Shown here in pieces: positions 53,511 to 61,808 of a stretch of 64,000 nt of DNA. How positions within the stretch are numbered: the stretch's first letter is position 1; every line of letters begins with the position of its first letter. The position numbers and the translations under genes were made by a program. The notes below the pieces were generated by a model. The model saw nothing but the letters and a program-made list of their open reading frames with translations. It was not told the DNA's origin and did not search any database. The DNA lies in the NCBI GenBank assembly GCA_002294405.1, contig DBFP01000055.1, positions 68,925 through 132,924 on the forward strand, written 5' to 3'. Origin of the DNA: Anaerolineales bacterium UBA877. GTDB taxonomy: Bacteria; Chloroflexota; Anaerolineae; Anaerolineales; Villigracilaceae.

Positions 53511-53738
53511 ATGATAAACTTTTTGGATGGTTCCTTGATTTTAACATCAATTGCCCTGGTTATCAGTATTGTCTTACAGAGCAAAGGTGCAGGTTTGGGT
53601 GTATTGTCCGGTTCAGATGCCGGGGGTGTTTTCACCGCCCGAAGAGGAATTGAAAAAACACTTTTCTGGGTGACGATCATATTCAGTGTGCTGTTTTTCA
53701 TCCTCGCGATTACTTCTGTAATATTGGCAGCCAGGTGA
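53511..53738 (+). CDS. secG: preprotein translocase subunit SecG
   Basis: 75 aa, a typical length. Two membrane helices flank the conserved glycine-rich loop: LQSKGAGLGVLSGSDAGGVF. GGAGG precedes the start at good distance. It is the accessory subunit of the SecYEG channel. A hairpin after the stop suggests that it is mainly transcribed alone from the strong promoter at 53452-53481. Confidence 0.95.
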   Translation: MINFLDGSLILTSIALVISIVLQSKGAGLGVLSGSDAGGVFTARRGIEKTLFWVTIIFSVLFFILAITSVILAAR

Positions 53739-53755
53739 TATTTCCTGGAATCAGT

Positions 53756-53800
53756 AAGGCCGTCGCTTGCGTGCGTGCGCAGCCGCGTGAGGCCTTTCTT
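53756..53800 (+). terminator. probable terminator after secG
   Basis: AAGGCC (53756-53761) and GGCCTT (53791-53796) close a GC-rich, internally self-complementary segment, followed by T-rich sequence. It lies between secG and the binding-protein gene. The inner pairing is imperfect and the T-tract is interrupted by a C. Confidence 0.5.
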
Positions 53801-53811
53801 AATTTCTATTA

Positions 53812-55497
53812 ATGAAAAAAATACGCTGGCAAATACTGATCATTGTTATAACATTGATCGTGGTTGGAGTTCTGCTGTTGACCCAGCAGCCTCCCAATAA
53901 CCCAGCCGAGCCGGCACCAACCAGTGGGGGAATTTATACTGAAGCACTCATAGGCTCATTTGGACGTTTGAACCCATTATTGGACCTTAAAAATCTAAGC
54001 GACCGAGACATAGATCGACTCATTTTTAGCAGGTTGATTAAGTTCGACTCAAAAGGGGTGCCTCAACCTGACCTGGCTGAATCGTGGGGGATTTCTGCAG
54101 ATGGAACGGTATATAACGTAACATTGCGTGCAAATGCACAATGGCAGGATGGAATTCCTGTAACCAGTGACGATGTATTATTTACCATCAACTTGCTGCG
54201 GAGCGAATATTCTGCTTATCCCACGGACGTACGATCCATGTGGGATCAAGTGGAAGTTAGCCGGCTGGATGATAAAAATATTAAGTTTATTCTACCGGAA
54301 CCTTTTGTTCCATTTCTAGATTATTTATCATTTGGGATTTTGCCGCAGCATATCCTTCAAACAATTTCTCCAGACCAACTGGCCTCTGCGCAATTCAACC
54401 TGGCGCCAGTTGGGAGTGGTCCATATAAGTTTGATCACCTTAATACTCAAAACGGAGAAATCACTGGTGTTGTCTTATCCATTTCGAAGAATTATTACGC
54501 CCCGGTCTCATTTATCGAACAGATTGTTTTTCGATATTTTCAAACCCCTGAGGCTGCATTAAACGCCTACAAACAGGGGGAGGTTCTTGGCATTAGTCAA
54601 ATTCCACCCAGCGAACTTATCTCGTCATGTTCGAATTCCAACCTTTCTTGTTATTCCAGCAGGATTCCAAGCCTGACCATGATCCTATTAAATCTTGGCA
54701 ATAACGATGTTCCTTTTTTACAGGATAAAAACATCAGGCGCGCATTGTTGTCCGGACTAAATCGTCAATGGATGGTGGATAATTTATTGCAGGGACAAGC
54801 CGTTGTTGCCAACAGCCCCATCCTGCCCATGACCTGGGCATACTATGATGGAGTCGAACAATTAGGGTTTGACCCAGATACAGCAATTAATGAATTAAAA
54901 ACCGCAGGATATACGCTTCCCCCAGACGGAACTGTGCGGGTAAAAGATACCGTCCAGTTGTCGTTCACCATGGTATATCCGGATGATAAAATTCACACCC
55001 TTTTGGCACAATCCATTCAACAATTTTGGGCTGCAATTGGAGTTGAACTAAAACTTCAGGCCGTATCGTACGAATCTCTTTTTAATGATTTTCTTTCCCC
55101 CCGTAATTATGAAGCCGCCCTGGTGGATCTGGATATGATCCGGGCTTATGATCCAGATCCATATCCATTCTGGCATCAGGCTGAGATCACTGGTGGACAG
55201 AATTATTCTCAATGGGATAACCGGACTGCCAGCGAATACTTGGAACAAGCACGAGTGATTGCTGATCCGAACATCCGAACCCGACTTTACCGCAACTTCC
55301 AGGTGGTTTTTTCTCGTGAAATCCCAGCACTGTTGCTTTATTATCCCATCTATACCTTTGGGATAGATCAGAGGGTGCAAGGAGTGCAAGCAGTACCTCT
55401 TTTCGAACCACCTGACCGTTTCAACTGGATTTCATCCTGGTATTTGATCACCCGCCGAGCGCTGGGACAAACCGAACAGCCCATAAGCACGCCGTAA
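53812..55497 (+). CDS. cluster-5 (SBP_bac_5) substrate-binding protein, membrane-anchored
   Basis: 561 aa. A basic start and one hydrophobic helix (about residues 5-24) are followed by a Pro-rich tether; there is no lipobox cysteine, so it is likely held by an uncleaved anchor. Family-5 features: LAESWGISADGTVYNVTLR, WQDGIPVTSDDVLFTINLL, GSGPYKFD and NIRRALLSGLNRQWM. No permease or ATPase genes are adjacent, so it is an orphan receptor or works with a transporter elsewhere. It is unlike the binding protein at 3754 outside the family motifs. No Shine-Dalgarno is apparent. Confidence 0.9.
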   Translation: MKKIRWQILIIVITLIVVGVLLLTQQPPNNPAEPAPTSGGIYTEALIGSFGRLNPLLDLKNLSDRDIDRLIFSRLIKFDSKGVPQPDLAESWGISADGTVYNVTLRANAQWQDGIPVTSDDVLFTINLLRSEYSAYPTDVRSMWDQVEVSRLDDKNIKFILPEPFVPFLDYLSFGILPQHILQTISPDQLASAQFNLAPVGSGPYKFDHLNTQNGEITGVVLSISKNYYAPVSFIEQIVFRYFQTPEAALNAYKQGEVLGISQIPPSELISSCSNSNLSCYSSRIPSLTMILLNLGNNDVPFLQDKNIRRALLSGLNRQWMVDNLLQGQAVVANSPILPMTWAYYDGVEQLGFDPDTAINELKTAGYTLPPDGTVRVKDTVQLSFTMVYPDDKIHTLLAQSIQQFWAAIGVELKLQAVSYESLFNDFLSPRNYEAALVDLDMIRAYDPDPYPFWHQAEITGGQNYSQWDNRTASEYLEQARVIADPNIRTRLYRNFQVVFSREIPALLLYYPIYTFGIDQRVQGVQAVPLFEPPDRFNWISSWYLITRRALGQTEQPISTP

Positions 55498-55550
55498 TGG
55501 ACTAAGAACCAAAGATATTCCGATCTTTTCGCAGATGGAAATTAACAACA

Positions 55551-56936
55551 ATGGAGAATAACTTGGCAGATCAACGAGAAAATGCCCTGCAATACGCTCG
55601 CAACAATAAAGATAAGTTTTTGAATTCCTTTAAAGAAATTCTACGAATTCCTTCTGTTTCGACCGACCCGGCTCATAATGAAGATATCCTCCATGCTGCA
55701 GAATGGATCACGGTGAAATTAAAATACCTGGGAATGAAGAATGTCCGGATGATTCCCACTGCTAAACATCCAATAATCTATGGGGAGTTGATGGAAACAC
55801 CCGGCGCACCAGTGGTTCTAATTTATGGGCACTACGATGTCCAACCTGCGGATCCCATCAAATTATGGGAGACCGGTCCGTTTGAGCCCACCATTCGTGG
55901 TGAAGATATTTTCGCCCGCGGCTCTTCAGATATGAAGGGGCAGGATTTGGTAATGTTTAATGCGGTTGAATCCCTGGTCAATACAGGCGGACTACCGATT
56001 AACGTCAAATGGTTATTAGAGGGAGAAGAAGAAATCGGTTCACCCCACTTGGGGACCTTCATCTCCGAGAATAAAGAATTGTTGACTTGCGATTTCGCTG
56101 TTAATCCAGACTCGGGAATGATTGGTAAAGAGTACCCCACCCTCACTTATGCCCTGCGTGGTTTAGCTTATTTCGAATTGCGCGTTTATGGTCCCGCTCA
56201 TGATCTGCATTCTGGAATATATGGCGGGGTGGTCCATAATCCAGCCATCGCACTTGCAGAATTAATTGCCGGGATGCACGATGCGAAGGGACGGATTACC
56301 TTGCCGGGTTTTTATGACAAAGTGCAAAAATTAAGTAAGGATGAACGTCAGGAGATGGCGCGCCTTCCTGTAGAAGAGAAACATTACCTTGAAATCACCG
56401 GGGTCCCGGCCCTTTATGGTGAAGAAGGTTATACAGCGAATGAGCGAACGGGTGCACGCCCCACCTTGGATGTAAATGGATTGCTTTCCGGTTTCACCGC
56501 AGAGGGTTCCAAAACTGTCATCCCCGCATGGGCGATGGCGAAAATATCCATGCGTCTTGTACCAGATCAAAATCCAAAGGAAGTTCAGCAGCAATTGACC
56601 CGCTACCTCGAAGAACATGCTTCCAAAGACATTCGCTGGGAGTTGAGTACCATGGCAGGGGGGTCAGCATCCATTTCTGATAGGAACAATATCGGCGTGC
56701 TAGCCATGAGCAAAGCCCTGGAAACCGTATGGGGAACGCGTCCTTATTTTCGGCGTGAAGGCGGGTCCATTCCGGTGGTAAGAGATATGCAAAATATTCT
56801 CGGAATTGAATCAGTTATTTCTGGCTTCGGTCTGCCTGATGATAACGTTCACGCGCCGAATGAGAAAATGCACCTGCCAACGTGGTACAGGGGAATTGAT
56901 GCCCTCATTCATTTCTTCTTGAATTTGAAATCCTAG
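55551..56936 (+). CDS. M20-family dipeptidase
   Basis: 461 aa, the size of PepV/CNDP-like dipeptidases. Metal-site motifs are YGHYDVQPAD (His, Asp), RGSSDMKGQ, EGEEEIGSPH with the catalytic Glu, NPDSGM and HAPNEKMHL. The bacterial exopeptidase dimerisation domain lies in the middle. It should cleave dipeptides in the cytoplasm. The neighbouring binding protein of the peptide class fits a peptide-use role. ATG 55551 is used; a TTG 12 bases later has GGAG before it. Confidence 0.92.
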   Translation: MENNLADQRENALQYARNNKDKFLNSFKEILRIPSVSTDPAHNEDILHAAEWITVKLKYLGMKNVRMIPTAKHPIIYGELMETPGAPVVLIYGHYDVQPADPIKLWETGPFEPTIRGEDIFARGSSDMKGQDLVMFNAVESLVNTGGLPINVKWLLEGEEEIGSPHLGTFISENKELLTCDFAVNPDSGMIGKEYPTLTYALRGLAYFELRVYGPAHDLHSGIYGGVVHNPAIALAELIAGMHDAKGRITLPGFYDKVQKLSKDERQEMARLPVEEKHYLEITGVPALYGEEGYTANERTGARPTLDVNGLLSGFTAEGSKTVIPAWAMAKISMRLVPDQNPKEVQQQLTRYLEEHASKDIRWELSTMAGGSASISDRNNIGVLAMSKALETVWGTRPYFRREGGSIPVVRDMQNILGIESVISGFGLPDDNVHAPNEKMHLPTWYRGIDALIHFFLNLKS

Positions 56937-56989
56937 GATTTCAATTTTGGCTTGTATTTCGCCAATCTCGCTAATTGGAGATAATTGGT

Positions 56990-57865
56990 ATGGATGACAA
57001 ATTCATTTCGTACGGGGGACAAGCAGTGATCGAAGGGGTGATGATGAGAGGCAAGAAAACCACTGCCTTGGCAATGCGAGATCCAAAGGGTGAGATCGTT
57101 ATCAAGGTTGATAAGCTGGGTGGCATATATGCTTCCAGCGTTGTAAAGATCCCATTCCTTCGAGGATTAATCCTGCTGTGGGATTCGCTCGTTTTGGGAA
57201 TGCGAGCCTTAACCGATTCTGCCAACCTGCAATCGGGTAAAGACGAGAAATTAGAAGGCCCTGTCCTTTTCCTGACCATGGGGATGACATTCTTGGTTGC
57301 CATCGGGATTTTCTTCCTTACCCCCGCCGGAGTGGGGTGGTTGTCAGAACACTACCTGCATTGGAATCCCTGGTGGAGCAATCTCCTGGAAGGGGTTATT
57401 CGATTGGTGTTTTTGATCGGCTATATTTGGGGAATCGGATTTTCCCCCGATATTGCCCGTGTTTTTGCATATCACGGTGCTGAACATAAAACTATTAACG
57501 CCTACGAAGCGGGGGCAGATCTGACTCCTGCATCCATTGAAAAGTTCTCAATAGAACATCCACGGTGCGGCACTGCATTTTTACTCACACTTATGGTCCT
57601 TTCGCTGTTACTCTTCACCATCATGGGACCGCTTCCTTTTACCTGGCGCTTGGCAAGTCGCGTAATCATGATACCCATCCTTGCCTGCAGCGCATATGAG
57701 TATCTGCGTTTGACATCCAGCCATCTCTCTAACCCCATTGTTAAGTTTATAGTGAAACCCAACCTAGCTATGCAGCATCTGACAACGCGTCAACCTGACA
57801 GCAGGATGCTGGAAGTTGCCATTGCCGCTTTTCAGGCGATGAGGAAAGGGGAGCAAAGCGGGTGA
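56990..57865 (+). CDS. DUF1385 membrane protein (YqhQ-like)
   Basis: About 291 aa from the ATG at 56990. It opens with YGGQAVIEGVMMRGKK, the conserved start of DUF1385, and contains FAYHGAEHKTINAYEAG followed by HPRCGTAFLL, the His/Glu and Cys-containing core of the family. Four or so membrane helices are present. Function is not established in the family; the conserved polar motif suggests an enzyme or metal-binding site at the membrane. Confidence 0.92.
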   Translation: MDDKFISYGGQAVIEGVMMRGKKTTALAMRDPKGEIVIKVDKLGGIYASSVVKIPFLRGLILLWDSLVLGMRALTDSANLQSGKDEKLEGPVLFLTMGMTFLVAIGIFFLTPAGVGWLSEHYLHWNPWWSNLLEGVIRLVFLIGYIWGIGFSPDIARVFAYHGAEHKTINAYEAGADLTPASIEKFSIEHPRCGTAFLLTLMVLSLLLFTIMGPLPFTWRLASRVIMIPILACSAYEYLRLTSSHLSNPIVKFIVKPNLAMQHLTTRQPDSRMLEVAIAAFQAMRKGEQSG

Positions 57866-57912
57866 AAATGTGGATCGAAAATGAACTCTAATTCGGATCG
57901 TTTGTCTCAAAT

Positions 57913-57960
57913 AAACCCCATAACAATTATGATGCGATAGATAGTATCTGGGGGTTTTTT
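57913..57960 (+). terminator. possible terminator after the DUF1385 gene
   Basis: AAACCCC (57913-57919) and GGGGTTT with six Ts (57951-57960) enclose about 30 bases. The pairing is short and overlaps the end of the convergent DUF362 gene, whose transcript would see the opposite T-poor side. Confidence 0.4.
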
Positions 57961-59066
57961 CCATCCATGAAACCATTAAGTTGATACTCCAAAAACAACT
58001 TACCCCACATTGTTCCATGCAACCATGTCCGGGTAATTTTTTTGTATTTAAAAGGCCAATAGACCAGATCTTGCTCTGCCTCTGATATTGATATCGGCAG
58101 GAAAACCAGGGGGGTCCTGAAAATCAATTTTTGCAGAAATTTGGTGGGTCCATACCAGCTCAACCATGCGAGGAACGTGTGTGAGTTCCTTCCAATTTTA
58201 AAATTCCAGTTTTCATTAGAAACGTCGTCTCCCACCAGGTTGATCTGACGAATATCTCCCATCCCCAATCCTTGTTCATGAGCCAAGCGGATATATTTTA
58301 TGGAAAGCGGATCAAAGCCCATCAATTTGGCTGCCACAGCATCTATTGCCACTTGATCCTCTGAGGCGAGAAGAATATTTTTCACCTCGGGAGTCATCAG
58401 ACGCGGACCCTCACCATTTCCAGCAGTTGTGCCGTCCATCATGGCAAGCATTCCCGGATGGATTTCTTTTTGGATGGCTAACAAATCCACCAATGTTTCA
58501 TGGATCCAGGTGTGTGTATAATGCCGGTGTTTACTCAGTAATCCGCCAAATGCATTTTTCATTGCTCCGGTGGTCGTAGTGTAGATATGAGTCTTTATTG
58601 TGGGCAGATGGACGATGTTTTTCCCGATGAAAAAATCTGGGATTCGAATCCCCTCCGGGAAAATTTTATCCAAAACCAGCATTTTCGCTTTTGGCTGGAA
58701 AGGCATCCACTTCATATCCTTGGATTGAAAATTATATTTGGCGGGCACCTGGTAGTGTTTGAAGATTGGAAGGTAACCGTTCAAATCCTCACCTTTGAAT
58801 GCATTGGTGAGCACAGTTTGGTTTTGCACGCAAACCAGGTCCTGAAATCCTGCATGGCGCATAGCCAAAATCACGCCTTCCAATTGCCATGGGGTGGTGT
58901 TTGCCGCTGGCATTGGATAATGCCAGGAAATATTATCTTTAAGAATAGTGGGAATTTCTGCTTGCAGGGCTTTTTTCCCATTGGAAAGTTCAAAAAGACG
59001 TTGATAATCCAACAAAACCTTATCGGGACGTGTATATAATGCTGCTACCGTTGATTTTGCAGACAT
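57927..59066 (-). CDS. DUF362-domain protein
   Basis: 379 aa with AAGGA upstream. The DUF362 region is recognised by a series of motifs: IVHLPTIKTHIYTTTTGAMKNAFGGL, then AMMDGTTAGNGEGPR, and a later SEDQVAIDAVAAKLMGFDP. The cysteine-rich ferredoxin-like tail seen in some relatives is absent here. Function is unknown; relatives are often found in anaerobes. It is divergent from nuoA. Confidence 0.87.
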   Translation of the reverse strand: MSAKSTVAALYTRPDKVLLDYQRLFELSNGKKALQAEIPTILKDNISWHYPMPAANTTPWQLEGVILAMRHAGFQDLVCVQNQTVLTNAFKGEDLNGYLPIFKHYQVPAKYNFQSKDMKWMPFQPKAKMLVLDKIFPEGIRIPDFFIGKNIVHLPTIKTHIYTTTTGAMKNAFGGLLSKHRHYTHTWIHETLVDLLAIQKEIHPGMLAMMDGTTAGNGEGPRLMTPEVKNILLASEDQVAIDAVAAKLMGFDPLSIKYIRLAHEQGLGMGDIRQINLVGDDVSNENWNFKIGRNSHTFLAWLSWYGPTKFLQKLIFRTPLVFLPISISEAEQDLVYWPFKYKKITRTWLHGTMWGKLFLEYQLNGFMDGKNPQILSIAS

Positions 59067-59106
59067 AAACCGATCCTTTATACCGTGTTAACTGAAGCCT
59101 ACCGAT

Positions 59107-59112
59107 ATTATA
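59107..59112 (-). promoter_or_regulatory. candidate -10 box of the DUF362 gene
   Basis: A consensus TATAAT on the minus strand, about 40 bases before the ATG at 59066. No clear -35 lies at the usual distance, so support is partial. Confidence 0.4.
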
Positions 59113-59254
59113 CCTTTTGATCTTTAAAATAAGTTCGGTCCAGATAATAAGATAATTCAACTGGGTATTTATAATTAATGTAGATTCCGAATTTATCCAT
59201 GATTCAACAATATTAAATGCACGAAACCGAATCATTCGTGAAGGGTTTCCTTTA

Positions 59255-59263
59255 TGGTAAAAT
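59255..59263 (+). promoter_or_regulatory. extended -10 promoter candidate for nuoA
   Basis: TGGTAAAAT is an extended -10 element (TG-n-TAAAAT). Transcription would start near 59270, about 40 bases before the nuoA ATG, which has GGAG five bases upstream. Confidence 0.5.
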
Positions 59264-59309
59264 TTGCAGGTCAAAAACCTGGAAATAACTAATCTATTCT
59301 GGAGTACCC

Positions 59310-59666
59310 ATGCAGAATGAGTGGATTTACATCGGCATCTTTCTAGTAATTGGTATCATCGTCCCAATCGTACCCTTGGTCTTTTCATGGCTGGTAGCAC
59401 CGCGCAAAAAAAATCCCATCAAGCAAAGCACGTATGAATGCGGTATCGAAACTGTGGGGGATTCATGGGTCCAGTTCAAGGCTCAATATTACATTTTCGC
59501 GTTGGTATTCCTGGTTTTTGATGTGGAAACAGTCTTTCTATTCCCATGGGCGTTAACTTTGAAACAGCTCCCGCTGTTCGTTGTTTTGGAAGGTGTACTT
59601 TTTATTTTCATCCTTGTCGCTGGATTAGTGTTTACCTGGCGCAAAGGATTGTTGGAATGGGCTTAG
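59310..59666 (+). CDS. nuoA: NADH-quinone oxidoreductase subunit A
   Basis: 118 aa with three membrane helices and the conserved loop YECGIETVGDSWVQFKAQYYIFALVFLVFDVETVFLFPWA (split here as the family signature). It joins the membrane arm of complex I to the peripheral arm. The expected next genes nuoB to nuoG are not here; nuoH follows after 72 bases containing a terminator-like hairpin. Confidence 0.96.
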   Translation: MQNEWIYIGIFLVIGIIVPIVPLVFSWLVAPRKKNPIKQSTYECGIETVGDSWVQFKAQYYIFALVFLVFDVETVFLFPWALTLKQLPLFVVLEGVLFIFILVAGLVFTWRKGLLEWA

Positions 59667-59684
59667 TCAACGAAGATAATCGCT

Positions 59685-59725
59685 AAAGGCTGAAAGGAAA
59701 TTCCGATCAGCCTTTTCTTTGTTTT
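59685..59725 (+). terminator. terminator-like hairpin between nuoA and nuoH
   Basis: AAAGGCTGA (59685-59693) pairs perfectly with TCAGCCTTT (59707-59715) around a 13-base loop, followed by TCTTTGTTTT. It lies between nuoA and the Shine-Dalgarno of nuoH and may attenuate the downstream complex I genes. Confidence 0.65.
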
Positions 59726-59738
59726 CAAGGAGCACTAC

Positions 59739-60971
59739 ATGAGTTTAATAAATGATCCGGTCAACGTCATCTCCGCATGGATGCGTAGTTTACTGACCGG
59801 TTGGAGAATAAGTGAAAGCCTGACGACGGTAATAATCTATTTTATCGGCATTACCTCTTTAATTATCTTTGCCATGGTACTTGACATCTTATTAGTATGG
59901 GTGGAACGAAAAGTGGTTGCCAGGTTTCAGGACCGGCTTGGCCCGAACCGTATTGGGCCTTTTGGCTTGATCCAGCCTTTCGCCGATATTATCAAACTAA
60001 TCATCAAAGAAGATATTACTCCAGCAGGAGCAGACAAGATACTATTCAACCTTGGACCCATCCTGGCTATTTCTTCTGTAATATTCTTGTGGGCTATCCT
60101 GCCACTTTCCGATAAAATTTTTGGCGTTGACTTGAATGTGGCAGTTCTTTACCTGGTGGCAGCCGGTTCAATCGGGACCTTATCGGTTATTTTAGGCGGT
60201 TGGGCTTCAAACAATAAATATGCATTGATGGGCGCGTATCGCATGGTGGCCAACATGATCTCTTACGAAATTCCGATGGTGGTTGTTTTGCTAATTCCAA
60301 CCATCCTTGCTGACACGATGAGCGTACAGGGGATCACGAAGGCCCAAAGTGGGGTGTGGTTCGCCATCCTTTCACCATTGGGGTTGGTCATTTTCTTAAT
60401 CAGTGCCATTGCTGAATTAGGACGCTCACCTTTTGATCTAAACGAAGCGGAATCTGAGATCGTCGCAGGATTCCATATTGAATATACGGGCATGAAGTTC
60501 GGTCTTTTTTACGCAGGAGAGTTACTGCATGCCTTCACATTTGGCGGTTTTATTGCCGTATTGTTCTTTGGTGGATATGGCGGTTTTTTCGGATTGGAAA
60601 AGATCTCTTTCTTTTCATGGCTGAACAATCCATTTGTTCAAATGGTGGTATTCCTTGCCAAGGCGATGTTCGGGTATTGGGTAATCATGTGGATAAAATA
60701 TTCGATGCCGCGCATACGAATTGACCATATGCTGGCATTCAATTGGAAATTCCTGACCCCATTAGCGCTGGCATTGTTGGTAACTACAGCCATCCTAAGC
60801 AAAATTCTGTCCACATTGCCTGCATGGGAATATGCAGCAGGAATGTTTGCTTCTAATATTGTGATCGGTTTAATAACACTTGAGTTCCTGCGTATATATG
60901 GACGCAAACAACGCAATGCGTTATCCAATAATACGTCATTAAACGTACAGAATCAGGAGCAAGGGGTATGA
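59739..60971 (+). CDS. nuoH: NADH-quinone oxidoreductase subunit H
   Basis: 410 aa with AAGGAG before the ATG. Family motifs are clear: ERKVVARFQDRLGPNRIGPFG, a quinone-site ND1 signature, then AELGRSPFDLNEAESEIVAGFHIEYTGMKFGLFY (quoted in part as the acidic loop). About eight membrane helices. It forms the quinone-binding channel of complex I. It overlaps nuoJ by four bases. Confidence 0.96.
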   Translation: MSLINDPVNVISAWMRSLLTGWRISESLTTVIIYFIGITSLIIFAMVLDILLVWVERKVVARFQDRLGPNRIGPFGLIQPFADIIKLIIKEDITPAGADKILFNLGPILAISSVIFLWAILPLSDKIFGVDLNVAVLYLVAAGSIGTLSVILGGWASNNKYALMGAYRMVANMISYEIPMVVVLLIPTILADTMSVQGITKAQSGVWFAILSPLGLVIFLISAIAELGRSPFDLNEAESEIVAGFHIEYTGMKFGLFYAGELLHAFTFGGFIAVLFFGGYGGFFGLEKISFFSWLNNPFVQMVVFLAKAMFGYWVIMWIKYSMPRIRIDHMLAFNWKFLTPLALALLVTTAILSKILSTLPAWEYAAGMFASNIVIGLITLEFLRIYGRKQRNALSNNTSLNVQNQEQGV

Positions 60972-61480
60972 CCGCTGATCAAATCCTTTTTCTAATTTCT
61001 GCGGGAGGTATCCTCCTTTCTGCGATCATGGTTGTCAGTACCCGTAAACTTATCCATGCCGCGATTTGGCTGGTGGCTGCATTATTTGGGATTGCTGTTC
61101 TGTACGTTGTGCTTCAAGCAGGTTTCCTGGCAGTTGTCCAGGTGGTAGTTTATATAGGTGCGATTGCCATTCTATTTATTTTTGCCATTATGTTGACTCG
61201 AAGGGAGATGTTGGACAAAGGAACGCAGTTAAGCAACAAATGGTGGCTTCCAGCCCTGGTGAGCCTTTTTATTTTTGTTGGATTGATTATTTTGATAGGT
61301 GGGCAAACGAGCTTCAACCGGACAGCAGCAGCGATGCCGCGAGGGTTGGACACCATCCGAATCCTCGGGACCGCACTGGTTTCCCCGGATGCTTTTGTCC
61401 TGCCATTCGAGGTGGCATCTGTTCTTCTGCTGGCTGCGTTAGTCGGTGCAGTCTTTGTGGCGATGGGAAAAAAAGAGTAG
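60968..61480 (+). CDS. nuoJ: NADH-quinone oxidoreductase subunit J
   Basis: 170 aa, five membrane helices. FLAVVQVVVYIGAIAILFIF is the conserved third helix of NuoJ (ND6). It starts in the ATGA overlap with nuoH and precedes nuoK by nine bases. nuoI, usually between H and J, is missing. Part of the membrane arm's proton-coupling chain. Confidence 0.94.
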   Translation: MTADQILFLISAGGILLSAIMVVSTRKLIHAAIWLVAALFGIAVLYVVLQAGFLAVVQVVVYIGAIAILFIFAIMLTRREMLDKGTQLSNKWWLPALVSLFIFVGLIILIGGQTSFNRTAAAMPRGLDTIRILGTALVSPDAFVLPFEVASVLLLAALVGAVFVAMGKKE

Positions 61481-61489
61481 GAGGCTGAG

Positions 61490-61801
61490 GTGAGCATTCC
61501 TCTTTCGTGGTACCTGATTTTAGCAGCGTCAATATTTTCAATCGGGCTTTTCGGAGTCCTATCCCGTAGGAATGCAATTGCCATCTTCTTGGGCGTGGAA
61601 CTGATGTTAAACGCCGTTAATATCAACCTGGTTGCATTTTGGCGATACCTTGATCCTGCGATAATGGCCGGTCAGGTTTTTGCGATCATTGTTTTCGCCG
61701 TGGCAGCTGCTGAGGTAGCAGTTGGCCTTGCGTTAATTATTTCGGTATATCGCCGACGAAAAACTGTCGTGGCGGATGAAATTGATCTGATGAGGTGGTA
61801 G
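61490..61801 (+). CDS. nuoK: NADH-quinone oxidoreductase subunit K
   Basis: 103 aa from a GTG with GGAGG five bases upstream. Three membrane helices; the conserved glutamates of NuoK lie in VELMLNAVNINLV and in AAAEVAVGLALI, needed for proton transfer. It lies in tight order nuoJ-K-L. Confidence 0.95.
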   Translation: MSIPLSWYLILAASIFSIGLFGVLSRRNAIAIFLGVELMLNAVNINLVAFWRYLDPAIMAGQVFAIIVFAVAAAEVAVGLALIISVYRRRKTVVADEIDLMRW

Positions 61802-61808
61802 GAATAAT

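Noticed and set aside
53756..53800. tRNA or small RNA gene
   Set aside because: The GC-rich segment is too short for a tRNA, lacks TPsiC and anticodon-arm features, and is better read as a terminator.
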